From Clostridia bacterium (GTDB lineage: Bacteria > Bacillota > Clostridia > Oscillospirales > Acutalibacteraceae), in contig JAFQKN010000049.1 in assembly GCA_017396895.1 (NCBI GenBank), positions 1-40,219 on the forward strand: 40,219 nt of DNA, given 5' to 3'. Positions within the stretch are counted from its first letter, which is position 1, and every line of letters starts with the position of its first letter. The notes beneath the pieces were generated by a model, which worked only from the letters and a program-made list of their open reading frames with translations, ran no database searches and had not been told where the DNA came from. This document shows positions 1 to 7,793 of this stretch, in pieces. The position numbers were made by a program, and so were the translations under genes.

Positions 1-7
1 AATACTC

Positions 8-28
8 GAAAATCCACAAAGGATTTTC
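8..28. repeat. Short inverted repeat in gene-free left edge
   Basis: An 8-bp perfect inverted repeat (GAAAATCC / GGATTTTC, arms 8-15 and 21-28, 5-base spacer) lies in the gene-free left edge. No T-tract follows it on either strand, so it is not an obvious terminator. The rest of 1-167 has no convincing coding sequence or known element; it may belong to a transcription unit or intergenic repeat beginning left of the window. Confidence 0.35.
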
Positions 29-167
29 TGCGTTTTGTGCCTTGTCTCGCCAAAAATCCACACTGTAAAAAATCTTCGACCTGAAAACGAGTTATTTTTA
101 TTGGATTTTTGGGGTTGAGACCGCAGGAAGGCTGTCGCCTTTCAAGGGTGAAACGCCGAAAAGACTT

Positions 168-193
168 AAAAAGAACCGTTTTCGGGCGGGTTC
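168..193 (-). terminator. Possible weak intrinsic terminator of the 74-residue Cys-rich gene
   Basis: On the minus strand, shortly after the stop of the gene at 211-435, GAACC (193-189) can pair with GGTTC (177-173) across an 11-base loop and is followed by five T. The stem is only 5 bp, so the call is tentative. Confidence 0.3.
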
Positions 194-210
194 GGATAAT
201 ACCTGTCACC

Positions 211-435
211 CTATTCATTCTCTTCATAACGTGCAAATTGCGTGCGTGCAAGGTAACAGTCGCCACCCGTGCAACGAACGCAGTATTTGTTGATATAGGC
301 AACTTTTTTCTGCTCGCTTTGGAATTTTGTCATCAGTACCGCACTTTTGACAAAGCCCTCACAGATGATCGCCTGTGCCGTTTCGCGCTTGAAAAACGGA
401 CAGCGGATGTTTGCATCGTTTCTGGTAAAACTCAT
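211..435 (-). CDS. Small cysteine-rich conserved hypothetical protein (74 aa)
   Basis: Function is not known. The start chosen is the ATG at 435, preceded by a strong AGGAGG site 7 bases upstream; an in-frame longer reading to 501 has no such site. The 74-residue product is basic and has five cysteines at residues 12, 25, 52, 55 and 60 (CPFF near the N-terminus, a CxxC pair and a further Cys near the C-terminus), a layout that suggests a small zinc-binding fold. It has no signal peptide or membrane segment, so it is probably cytoplasmic. It lies 93 bp downstream of trmN6 on the same strand and may share its transcript. It ends in TAG, one of the few TAG stops in the window. Short conserved proteins with an N-terminal RCPFFKR-like motif are, from memory, frequent in Clostridia; that is recollection and not a search result. 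Confidence 0.75.
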   Translation of the reverse strand: MSFTRNDANIRCPFFKRETAQAIICEGFVKSAVLMTKFQSEQKKVAYINKYCVRCTGGDCYLARTQFARYEENE

Positions 436-528
436 TGAAGTCCTCCTTGTTTTTTTGTTTGGCCCTATTGTAACAAAGTCAAACCAAGGATTTCTCCCCA
501 AAATGCCCTGAAAATGAAAAAAATTTAA

Positions 529-1278
529 TTATTTTTTGTAACTGCCCATAATTCGCAACAACTCACGGCTCTCACTGCCGTCCTCATTCTGCAAATAAAG
601 CGGAGCTGCCACCTGCAAGCCCGATTTTCTGCCGCGTTTGCCTTCCAATAAAAACAGCCATGGTGCATCCGACGCTTTTTTGTGCACAAAACGCAGACGT
701 TTCGGTTCCAAATCGGCTTCATGTAAGGCGATCATTGCTTCGCTCAACCGTTCTGGACGCAAGCAAATGCAGAACGAACCTCCGAATTTCAAAACGTATT
801 TTGCCGCCGTACAGATCTCCTGCAGGGTGCCGCTTGTTTCACTGCGGGCTGTTTTTCGTGCTGTATCTTCACAAAGAATTCCGTGACCGTCTGCCGTGTA
901 CGGAGGATTCATGGTTACGACATCCAAACTGCCGCCGGGGATCTTACCTTTTATTTCTCGCAGATCCGTGTGCAGAATACATATATTTTGCGCACGGGGG
1001 GATATTTCTTTGGATCTGCGCAACTGTTCGCACGCTTTTTCTTGAATCTCCACTGCCCATACTTCCTTTGGGCTGTGATCGCGAAGCCAACAGAACGGAA
1101 TGATACCGCAACCTGTGCCGAAATCACACACTTTTTGGTGATTTTTTACGTTTGCAAAGTCGGCAAGCAATAACGCATCCGTGCCGAAGGTGTGAGACGG
1201 ACTGACGATCAGTTGCAAGGTCTTGTCTGCATCCAAATATTCAATATGTTCATCGGAAAGAAGGAAAGAATTGTTCAT
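529..1278 (-). CDS. trmN6: tRNA1(Val) (adenine(37)-N6)-methyltransferase, TrmN6/YabB family
   Basis: A 249-residue SAM-dependent methyltransferase, expected to methylate N6 of an adenine in the anticodon loop of a tRNA (A37 of tRNA-Val1 for the E. coli member YfiC). The Rossmann SAM-binding motif I is FGTGCG at residues 53-58. The amino-methyltransferase catalytic motif NPPY is at 124-127, followed by the family-typical TADGHG stretch. The start is the ATG at 1278 with AAAGGA upstream; the in-frame extension to 1341 is not supported by a ribosome binding site and would run through the terminator hairpin at 1316-1358. Length matches the family. The target tRNA in this organism is inferred. It lies upstream of the small Cys-rich gene and downstream of a surface protein gene that has its own terminator. 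Confidence 0.88.
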   Translation of the reverse strand: MNNSFLLSDEHIEYLDADKTLQLIVSPSHTFGTDALLLADFANVKNHQKVCDFGTGCGIIPFCWLRDHSPKEVWAVEIQEKACEQLRRSKEISPRAQNICILHTDLREIKGKIPGGSLDVVTMNPPYTADGHGILCEDTARKTARSETSGTLQEICTAAKYVLKFGGSFCICLRPERLSEAMIALHEADLEPKRLRFVHKKASDAPWLFLLEGKRGRKSGLQVAAPLYLQNEDGSESRELLRIMGSYKK

Positions 1279-1310
1279 AGATATTCCTTTCGGATTATAC
1301 CTAAGGTGAT

Positions 1311-1358
1311 AAAATAAACAGGTGTTGTTAAATTTGCGCAAACTTAAAACACCTGTTT
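1311..1358 (-). terminator. Intrinsic terminator of the surface protein gene
   Basis: An 11-bp stem, AACACCTGTTT (1348-1358) with AAACAGGTGTT (1316-1326), is followed on the minus strand by TTTATTTTATC-like T-rich sequence. It sits just after the stop of the gene at 1364-2338. A run of T also follows on the plus strand, so it may work in both directions. Confidence 0.7.
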
Positions 1359-1363
1359 TTTAA

Positions 1364-2338
1364 TTAACCTTTGTTTTTTCTGAGCACCAACACGACAGCC
1401 ACTACGGAAATGCCGGAAAGCAATAATACAATGATACCGACGATCATTTTGCCGCTGACCATGCTCTGTGTTCCGTCCGGCATCTGCTGTTGTGTGCCCT
1501 GTGTGACTTCGGGGGCTGTGGGAACTGCCATGGATGCAGATGGGACGATGGGAGTTGTACTGTTGGCGGTATTATCCACGATCACCCCGACGTTGCCGGA
1601 GGGGATATACGCGGTCGTATCCTGCGTGTTATAAGGCAAGGTGGTGGGAACGGTCTGGTTGTTGACCGTCGGGACTGTCTGCGTGTTGACACCGGGAACG
1701 GTCTGGTTGCTGACGCCGGGAACGCCCTGATTGTTTTGTGACGGTGTCATTTGACCGGCAATGGGTGTACCTGTGGTGGAAACGGTGGGAATGGTGGTGA
1801 TCACAACGCTCTGTGTAGAGGGTTGCTGGCTGGGTGTGGGCGTCATCTGCTGTGCACCGCCGATGCTCATACCGCCCAAGGTTCCCATCAATGCGGTGAT
1901 AAACTCATTGCTTGTGAGCATACTCATGTCAAAGTTGGAAAAATCAAAGCCGAGCAAGGTGGAAACAATGGCTTGGATCAGTTCGTTTTCGGAAACCGTA
2001 CCGCCCAGATCACCCAATTTGTTTTTGATCGCATCCAGTGTGCTTTCACCTTCCTGTGTGCCGCCCAGAAGTGCCTGCACAATGGTGGTAACGGTGCTCA
2101 TCTGATCGTCGTTTGCGGCTGTTGTGGATTCTGCGGAACCCATCAGTCCGCCCAGAATACCGCCGATGTTGTTGGGGTCAATTTCAAGTCCTTCCCAAAG
2201 GCCCGCCATGTCGTTATCGGTTTGTTGTGCCTGCGCGATCTGCGGCACGGTCTGCAGTAAAACGGAACCGCCTGCAACACAAACACAGAATACAGACACG
2301 ATGGTCATCAAAACTGCAAGGAACTTTGTTCTTTTCAT
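1364..2338 (-). CDS. Secreted, membrane-anchored Thr/Pro/Asn/Gln-rich protein
   Basis: A 324-residue protein of unknown function. Residues 1-40 form a signal peptide (positive MKRTKF, long hydrophobic core, cleavage probably near AQAQQ). The middle has Asp/Gly-rich segments, including two resembling LGG repeats. Roughly residues 160-250 are low complexity, with near-repeats of the type NQTVPGVN and NQTVPTT that look like an extended, possibly glycosylated stalk. The C-terminus is a single transmembrane helix (IVGIIVLLLSGISVVAVVLVL) followed by RKNKG, with no LPxTG motif. The protein is therefore expected to be anchored in the membrane with its body outside. The start is the ATG at 2338 (AAAGGA upstream); an upstream in-frame TTG is less likely. 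It has its own promoter and terminator and is divergent from hflX. Confidence 0.8.
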   Translation of the reverse strand: MKRTKFLAVLMTIVSVFCVCVAGGSVLLQTVPQIAQAQQTDNDMAGLWEGLEIDPNNIGGILGGLMGSAESTTAANDDQMSTVTTIVQALLGGTQEGESTLDAIKNKLGDLGGTVSENELIQAIVSTLLGFDFSNFDMSMLTSNEFITALMGTLGGMSIGGAQQMTPTPSQQPSTQSVVITTIPTVSTTGTPIAGQMTPSQNNQGVPGVSNQTVPGVNTQTVPTVNNQTVPTTLPYNTQDTTAYIPSGNVGVIVDNTANSTTPIVPSASMAVPTAPEVTQGTQQQMPDGTQSMVSGKMIVGIIVLLLSGISVVAVVLVLRKNKG

Positions 2339-2372
2339 TGTGTTCAATCCTTTGTCACATTATATCTATACT

Positions 2373-2401
2373 ATCATAGACGAAAACAGGAGAAATGTCA
2401 A
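2373..2401 (-). promoter_or_regulatory. Sigma-A promoter of the surface protein gene
   Basis: On the minus strand, TTGACA (2401-2396) and TATGAT (2378-2373) are separated by exactly 17 bases, about 35 bases upstream of the ATG at 2338. Confidence 0.75.
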
Positions 2402-2448
2402 TCTGTAATCTTCATAATACACACAAAACATAAATTTTTTTGAAATTG

Positions 2449-2477
2449 TTGCATTGCATAAGAAAAAAGAATATAAT
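2449..2477 (+). promoter_or_regulatory. Sigma-A promoter of the hflX operon
   Basis: TTGCAT (2449-2454) and a consensus TATAAT (2472-2477) are 17 bases apart, 30 bases before the hflX start. It is back to back with the minus-strand promoter at 2373-2401. Confidence 0.75.
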
Positions 2478-2507
2478 ATATGATAATTCTTATAATCCGG
2501 AGGGCGC

Positions 2508-3761
2508 ATGGACGAATCTGTAGTAAAAGAACGCGTGCTGTTGGTGAGCGTGGATACAGGGGATTTTGATGCCGAAACATCACTGGAAGAACTTGCACTG
2601 TTGGTGGATACTGCCGGCGGTGAGGTTTTTGCAACCCTCACGCGGAAAAGAGATCGTCCCGACAATGCCTGTTTTCTCGGTGCGGGAAGATTGCAGGAAG
2701 CAAGAGCCATTGCCCTGTGCAACGATCTGGATCTCATTATCTGCGATGCGGAACTTTCACCCGTACAGCAGAGAAATATGGAAAATGCGACCGAAACACG
2801 TGTCATTGACCGCACTATGCTTATACTCGATATTTTTGCGGGCAATGCGCGCACGGCGGAAGGCAAACTGCAGGTGGAACTTGCACAGTTGAAATACTCT
2901 TTGCCGCGTCTTTCGGGCAGAGGTACGCAACTGTCGCGTCTGGGCGGCGGTATCGGTACGAGAGGTCCCGGTGAATCCAAATTGGAAAGCGACCGCCGTC
3001 ATATCCGCAGACGCATTCATGCATTGGAAGAAAGTTTGCAGGCACTTGAAAAACGCCGCGAATTGCACCGTAAACGCCGCAGAAAAGACGGTGTCGTGAC
3101 CTGTGCGATCGTCGGTTACACCAATGCAGGTAAATCCACACTTCTCAATGCATTGACCGATGCGGGGGTGCTTGCGGAAAACAAACTGTTTGCAACATTG
3201 GATCCCACTTCCCGTGCGCTTAAACTGCCCGACGGCAGGGAGATCATGCTCATTGATACCGTCGGATTCATTTCCCGCTTGCCCACAAAACTGGTCGAAG
3301 CATTCAAATCGACATTGGAAGAAGCCGCCGATGCGGATCTCATTCTCAATCTCTGTGATGCGTCCGATCCCGAATACGAAAATCATTTAGAGGTCACGCG
3401 ATTCATTCTGCAGGAACTGGGTGCCGGCGATAAGCCTACCGTGACCGTATACAATAAATGCGATGCCATGCAAACGCCGTGGCTTTTGCCCGTATCACGT
3501 GATGCTGTGATGATCTCCGCGCTCAGCGGCAGAGGATTCGATCAACTCATGGAGGCCATCATGCAGGCACTGCCGCCCACACGTCGCCGTGTGTTGCTGT
3601 TGTTGCCCTATACGCAAGGCTCCTTGGCTGACCGCGTACGCAAGGAAGGTGCCGTTTCGCAGGAGGAATACCGTGCCGACGGTGTATTTATGGATGCCGT
3701 GGTCGGAGTGGAACTGTTGCCGAAACTGTTGGATTATGTGATCCCGCAGGAGGATGCCTGA
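2508..3761 (+). CDS. hflX: GTPase HflX, ribosome-associated
   Basis: A 417-residue GTPase of the HflX family, which binds the 50S subunit and in studied bacteria splits or rescues stalled ribosomes under stress. The N-terminal HflX domain (about 1-190) contains the glycine-rich signature GGIGTRGPGESKLE near 147-160, followed by a helical linker rich in Arg and Lys. The G domain has G1 GYTNAGKST (203-211), G3 DTVG (250-253) and G4 NKCD (316-319). Length is normal. The start is the ATG at 2508 immediately after GGAGGG. The stop TGA shares one base with the start of the next gene (TGATG), so the two are translationally coupled and form the head of a four-gene unit. Confidence 0.96.
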   Translation: MDESVVKERVLLVSVDTGDFDAETSLEELALLVDTAGGEVFATLTRKRDRPDNACFLGAGRLQEARAIALCNDLDLIICDAELSPVQQRNMENATETRVIDRTMLILDIFAGNARTAEGKLQVELAQLKYSLPRLSGRGTQLSRLGGGIGTRGPGESKLESDRRHIRRRIHALEESLQALEKRRELHRKRRRKDGVVTCAIVGYTNAGKSTLLNALTDAGVLAENKLFATLDPTSRALKLPDGREIMLIDTVGFISRLPTKLVEAFKSTLEEAADADLILNLCDASDPEYENHLEVTRFILQELGAGDKPTVTVYNKCDAMQTPWLLPVSRDAVMISALSGRGFDQLMEAIMQALPPTRRRVLLLLPYTQGSLADRVRKEGAVSQEEYRADGVFMDAVVGVELLPKLLDYVIPQEDA

Positions 3762-4501
3762 TGCAGAAACTGATGAGCCGTATGCGCGCGGCGATGGAAA
3801 AATACGATATGATCGAAGACGGGGATCGTGTTGCCGTGGGCATTTCAGGCGGCAAAGATTCGTTGGCGCTGCTGGTGTGCCTTGCGGAAATGCGCCGTTT
3901 TTATCCCAAACGCTATGAGGTCGTTGCTCTGACATTGGATATGGGCTTTGAAAACGGCGGCGATTGGGAACAGATCCGCAAACTGTGCGCGCAGTACAAT
4001 GTGGAATATACGGTCAAACAAACCGAACTTTCCAAGGTTATTTTTGAATACCGCAAAGAAAGCAACCCTTGCTCACTGTGTGCCAAAATGCGTCGCGGTT
4101 CCCTGCACGATGCGGCAAAAGAACTGGGCTGTAATAAACTGGCTTTGGGACATCATCTGGACGATGCGGCAGAAACATTTATGATGAATCTGCTGTCGGG
4201 CGGCCGCATTGATTGCTTCCGTCCGCTTACTTATTTGTCACGAAAGGATATTTTTGTGATCCGTCCGATGGTGCTTGCGCGCGAAGGGGCCGTTGCAAGT
4301 GTCGCAGACCGTTTGCAATTGCCCGTGCAGAAAAGCGGCTGTCCGATGGACGGACACAGCGAACGCGAAAAAATGAAACAGTTGCTCAATACGCTTGAAA
4401 CCGAGTATCCGCATCTGCGCGAGAAGATCATCGGTGCGTTGGAGCGAGGAAATATAGCCGGGTGGGGAGAAATCCCTGTCGGGCAGAATGAAGATACATG
4501 A
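3761..4501 (+). CDS. TtcA-family PP-loop tRNA thiolation protein
   Basis: A 246-residue member of the TtcA branch of the PP-loop ATPases, which adenylate a tRNA base and exchange oxygen for sulfur; E. coli TtcA makes 2-thiocytidine at position 32. The PP-loop SGGKDS is at 29-34. Cys104 and Cys107 (CSLC) together with Cys194 (SGCPMDG) match the three cysteines that hold the Fe-S cluster in the family, and GHHLDDAAETF follows at 130-140. It is shorter than E. coli TtcA, as usual for Firmicutes homologues, so the exact tRNA position modified is not certain. It overlaps the end of hflX by one base and is followed after 16 bases by the phosphoglycerate mutase gene. Confidence 0.88.
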   Translation: MQKLMSRMRAAMEKYDMIEDGDRVAVGISGGKDSLALLVCLAEMRRFYPKRYEVVALTLDMGFENGGDWEQIRKLCAQYNVEYTVKQTELSKVIFEYRKESNPCSLCAKMRRGSLHDAAKELGCNKLALGHHLDDAAETFMMNLLSGGRIDCFRPLTYLSRKDIFVIRPMVLAREGAVASVADRLQLPVQKSGCPMDGHSEREKMKQLLNTLETEYPHLREKIIGALERGNIAGWGEIPVGQNEDT

Positions 4502-4517
4502 GGAGAGTGCAACAATT

Positions 4518-5726
4518 ATGAAATATGCAGTCGTTTTATATGACGGAATGGCCGATTATCCCGTTCCTGCCTTGGGCGGCAAAACACCTATGGAATGCGC
4601 AAACAAGCCCTTGTTTGACGGCATGGCAAAAAAAGGTGAGGTCGGCCTTGTGAAAACCATCGGAGACGGTCTCAAACCCGGTAGTGAGATCGGCAATCTG
4701 TCCGTTATGGGATATGATCCGTATGTGTGTTATACGGGCCGTTCTCCTTTGGAGGCTGTCAGCATCGGTGTACAACTCAAGGACACGGATGTAACGCTTC
4801 GCTGTAATCTTGTTACGGTGTCGGATGAAGAAAATTATGCGGAAAAGACCATGGTCGATTATTCCGCAGGTGATATCTCCACTGCAGAAGCACATGAACT
4901 TATCAAAGCCGTGCAGGAAGCATTCGGTAATGAGATGTTTCGTTTTTACGGCGGTGTTGCTTACCGTCATTGCCTTGTATGGGAAAACGGAACGGTGGAT
5001 CTGGGTAAAATGACGCCGCCGCACGATATCACGGGCAGAGTGGTCGGAGAATATCTTTCCGACGCCGAAAATGCACAAGTGCTCATTGATATGATGAAAA
5101 AGAGTTATGATGTGCTCAAAGATCATCCCGTCAACCAAGCGCGTATTGCCAAGGGGGAACTGCCTGCAAACTCCATCTGGCTGTGGGGCGAAGGTACCAA
5201 GCCCGCACTGGAGCGTTTTGAAGATAAATTCGGTCTTAAAGGCAGTGTCATTTCAGCAGTGGATCTTCTCAAGGGCATCGGCGGTTGTGCAGGTATGCGT
5301 ACACCCGATGTGGAAGGTGCAACCGGGTATATGGATACCAACTTCTCAGGCAAGGCTGCCTGTGCAATTGAAGAATTCAAAAACGGTGCGGATTTTGTGT
5401 ATCTGCATTTTGAAGCACCCGATGAATGCGGTCACCGCAACGAGCCCGAAAACAAGGTGCGTTCCATTGAACTGATCGACGAACTCGTGCTTTCCGTTCT
5501 TCTGCCCGCACTCGAGACCTACGGTGACTATAAGGTGATGATCCTGCCCGATCATCCCACACCCATCGTTACCCGTACCCACGCAAGCGATCCCGTACCG
5601 TATATGATTTTTGACAGTACAAAAGAAAAAGACGGTGTGGATACCGTCAATGAAAAAACAGCCGCACAGACAGGGCTTTATTATGACAGCGGCGCCGCTT
5701 TGATGAAACATTTTCTGCAGGACTGA
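4518..5726 (+). CDS. apgM: Cofactor-independent phosphoglycerate mutase, ApgM (archaeal-type) family
   Basis: A 402-residue alkaline-phosphatase-superfamily enzyme, predicted to interconvert 3- and 2-phosphoglycerate in glycolysis without 2,3-bisphosphoglycerate. Metal and nucleophile motifs are visible: Asp9 in YDGMAD, the probable catalytic Ser62 in GNLSVMGYDP, FEAPDECGH in the C-terminal half, and a late DHPTPIVTRTHASDPVP block that carries metal-binding Asp and His residues. The start is the ATG at 4518 (AGGAGAG upstream); an in-frame ATG at 4488 lies inside the preceding gene. Members of this family have also been proposed as homoserine kinases in some bacteria; no threonine-pathway gene is adjacent, so the mutase role is preferred but not proven. 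It lies in the hflX transcription unit. Confidence 0.88.
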   Translation: MKYAVVLYDGMADYPVPALGGKTPMECANKPLFDGMAKKGEVGLVKTIGDGLKPGSEIGNLSVMGYDPYVCYTGRSPLEAVSIGVQLKDTDVTLRCNLVTVSDEENYAEKTMVDYSAGDISTAEAHELIKAVQEAFGNEMFRFYGGVAYRHCLVWENGTVDLGKMTPPHDITGRVVGEYLSDAENAQVLIDMMKKSYDVLKDHPVNQARIAKGELPANSIWLWGEGTKPALERFEDKFGLKGSVISAVDLLKGIGGCAGMRTPDVEGATGYMDTNFSGKAACAIEEFKNGADFVYLHFEAPDECGHRNEPENKVRSIELIDELVLSVLLPALETYGDYKVMILPDHPTPIVTRTHASDPVPYMIFDSTKEKDGVDTVNEKTAAQTGLYYDSGAALMKHFLQD

Positions 5727-5752
5727 CAAGAATAAAAAGGGGGAAATGAAAC

Positions 5753-6505
5753 ATGGCATTAACCGTACTTGACTTTTTTTCTTCTGAACTGAAAATGTGC
5801 ACGCAAGTCTATATCTGCCTGCCCGATCCGAATGGGTTGAACGGTAAGCCGATGTCCGAACGCACGGTGCTTTGGCTTTTGCACGGCCTTTCTGATGATG
5901 CCACGGCATGGAGCCGCTATTCCCGCATTGAAAAATTTGCCGCAGAGCATGATCTTGTTGTTGTTATGCCCTTCGGCGGTCGCAGTATGTATTGTGATAA
6001 TTGCCTCGGCCAGAATTTCTTTACCCATATTACCGAAGAATTGCCGCGTTATTTGCGAACACTGTTCGGCATTTCCGCCGACCGCGACAAAAACATGATC
6101 GCAGGTCTTTCCATGGGCGGCATGGGTGCTATGAAAATGGCGTTGACCTATCCCGACCGGTATTTTGCCGCAGGCTCTTTTTCGGGCGTGTTGGATTATA
6201 CGGATGTGGAACTTGTGAATGTGGAACGCATGAAAGCGGAATTTCCCTTTATGCTCCCCATGATGGATGATCCGTCAAACAGTCCGTTGAATCCTACGGC
6301 TTTGCTGAACGGCGAAAAGCATAAAAATTTGAAATTATATGTATCTTGCGGATTGCAGGATTCTCTGTTGCCTACCTCTTACCGTTTTCTGGAAAAAGCG
6401 GAAAAAGAAGGGTTGGCTGTGGAAAGTTGCTTTGAAGACGGCACACATGAATGGGGATTCTGGAATCGCCATGTTCAACGGTTTATAGAATTTGCATTGC
6501 AATAA
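5753..6505 (+). CDS. Esterase of the EstA / S-formylglutathione hydrolase-like alpha/beta-hydrolase family
   Basis: A 250-residue cytoplasmic alpha/beta-hydrolase with no signal peptide. The oxyanion-side motif HGLSDDATAW is at 44-53. The nucleophile elbow GLSMGG places the catalytic Ser at 120, and His232 in GTHEWGFW fits the catalytic His. This layout is that of tributyrin esterase EstA and the esterase-D-like proteins, which cleave short-chain acyl or acetyl esters; the physiological substrate cannot be read from the sequence. RBS GGGGGAAA lies before the ATG. It follows apgM by 26 bases and closes the unit, ending at a strong terminator. Confidence 0.85.
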   Translation: MALTVLDFFSSELKMCTQVYICLPDPNGLNGKPMSERTVLWLLHGLSDDATAWSRYSRIEKFAAEHDLVVVMPFGGRSMYCDNCLGQNFFTHITEELPRYLRTLFGISADRDKNMIAGLSMGGMGAMKMALTYPDRYFAAGSFSGVLDYTDVELVNVERMKAEFPFMLPMMDDPSNSPLNPTALLNGEKHKNLKLYVSCGLQDSLLPTSYRFLEKAEKEGLAVESCFEDGTHEWGFWNRHVQRFIEFALQ

Positions 6506-6516
6506 AATAAGAAGAA

Positions 6517-6564
6517 GGCTTGTGTCAAACCGTATTTGCAGGTTTTTGACACAAGCCGTTTTTT
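6517..6564. terminator. Strong shared intrinsic terminator between convergent units
   Basis: A perfect 13-bp stem (GGCTTGTGTCAAA at 6517-6529, TTTGACACAAGCC at 6545-6557) is followed by GTTTTTT on the plus strand, ending the hflX-esterase unit. The anti-sigma gene converging from the right has its TAA within this T-tract, and the minus strand after the stem is also T-rich, so it probably serves both directions. Confidence 0.9.
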
Positions 6565-7306
6565 ATTTGTATTTACCGTGCTGCTTACCGTTGACGTGGT
6601 GCTGATTTGCTTCATTGTGCGCGGTTGATCTACAGGTTACCTGTGTTTGGCATTCACTTGCAGAACTGTCAGAGGCGGGAGTGTCCGTGTTTGTCTGCAA
6701 AGCATTTTGCTCCAGCAGTTCGCGGAGGTGATGCATTCCTGTGTTGCGGATATCTTCGGGGGTGATCTGTATACCTTTGTCAATCAATTGCAGATAGATG
6801 TTGTATTTTGCGACCGATAAACCGCAGTTTGCCGCCTGTTCGGCAGTATGTCTGTCGGCGTTGTAACAATGTACGGAAGTGTGTCCGTTTACACAGTTTT
6901 CTACTTCCGACAGCAGGCTGTCCTTCCCGATGACCGTGATCACAGCATCCGGTTCTTCTTCATTTGTTGACAGCAGGCTGTTTATGACCTGTTGATAATG
7001 TTTGTGCTGATGTCCGCCTGTGTCGGTTCCGCTGATGTGCAGAACACGGTTGAAGCAGTTGACTGTAATTGTCGTTGCGACGGGATCGTTTTCCACCTCA
7101 ATGGCCGCAACAGGAATGCAGTACAGCGTAATAATGCCGATCAGCAGGATCGCAAGACAGGCACAGGCTGTCAGTGGGCGGTGAATTCGCATCGTTTTTC
7201 CGTAGGAGAGGGAATGAGGAGATTGTATCGCTTTGTTGCGTACACTTTCTTTGAAGCGGTCGGTGGACTTCACTGCATCAAACGCAATATACAATTTTTT
7301 ATCCAT
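6563..7306 (-). CDS. Anti-sigma factor with RsgI-like extracytoplasmic domain
   Basis: A 247-residue single-pass membrane protein. Residues 1-44 are cytoplasmic and should hold the sigma factor. A transmembrane helix spans about 45-65. The outside part begins with a segment resembling the conserved RsgI middle domain (VENDPVATTITVNCFNRVL, 71-89), and its later part (SVAKYNIYLQLIDKGIQITP, 164-183) matches the second half of that domain. The tail (about 205-247) is a Ser/Thr/Asn/Gln linker ending in a His- and Lys-rich sequence. The start ATG at 7306 overlaps the last codons of the sigma gene by 8 bases (ATGGATAA), so the two are coupled. RsgI proteins in cellulolytic clostridia sense extracellular polysaccharide and control SigI; this one pairs with an ECF factor instead. 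The assignment as anti-sigma is inference from topology, partner and weak motif similarity. The ligand is unknown. Confidence 0.75.
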   Translation of the reverse strand: MDKKLYIAFDAVKSTDRFKESVRNKAIQSPHSLSYGKTMRIHRPLTACACLAILLIGIITLYCIPVAAIEVENDPVATTITVNCFNRVLHISGTDTGGHQHKHYQQVINSLLSTNEEEPDAVITVIGKDSLLSEVENCVNGHTSVHCYNADRHTAEQAANCGLSVAKYNIYLQLIDKGIQITPEDIRNTGMHHLRELLEQNALQTNTDTPASDSSASECQTQVTCRSTAHNEANQHHVNGKQHGKYK

Positions 7307-7781
7307 TGGCCGATTCCTCCAATCGTTTTCGCAAAAGTTTTTTTGCACGGTTGAGATGCGTGTAGACGGTGTTCTCATTTTTGTCGAGAATCTTTGCAAT
7401 CTGCGGTACTGTGTATTCCTCATAAAAGTGCAGAAGGATCACCTGTCTGTATTTCAACGGCAAGCCAAGCACCGCATCAAGCACTTCGCGATGTTCATCC
7501 GAAATGGGTTGTGCATACGAATATGCCGTCTCCAATGAGACCGTGCGCGAATAAAAAAACGAGCGTTGCAGATCTTTGCAGGCATTGATCGTCACTCGTA
7601 TGAGCCATGCCTTTTCATGTTCCGCATTTTCAAAAGTGCCGTCATGATTCATGTATTTGATGCAGACTGTCTGGAAAATATCCTCTGCATCACTTTCATT
7701 GCGAAGATGCAACATACAGATCCGTATGACCGTGTCGGCATACAGATCAATGATTCTGTTTACATCCTGCTCGCTTCGCAT
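7299..7781 (-). CDS. ECF-type RNA polymerase sigma factor
   Basis: A 160-residue sigma-70-family factor with only regions 2 and 4. Region 2 (about 8-75) includes RNESDAEDIFQTVCIKYM, matching the region 2.2 core-binding signature. Region 4 (about 100-152) contains LPLKYRQVILLHFYEEYTVP and the helix-turn-helix IAKILDKNENTVYTHLNRAK that reads the -35 element. It starts 12 bases after the end of the secreted repeat-protein gene and overlaps the anti-sigma gene at its own 3' end, so all three form one operon. The likely target includes the operon's own promoter at 8164-8192, which has an ECF-like sequence. The ECF subgroup cannot be assigned without a profile search. Confidence 0.92.
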   Translation of the reverse strand: MRSEQDVNRIIDLYADTVIRICMLHLRNESDAEDIFQTVCIKYMNHDGTFENAEHEKAWLIRVTINACKDLQRSFFYSRTVSLETAYSYAQPISDEHREVLDAVLGLPLKYRQVILLHFYEEYTVPQIAKILDKNENTVYTHLNRAKKLLRKRLEESANG

Positions 7782-7793
7782 ATTGTTCTCCGA

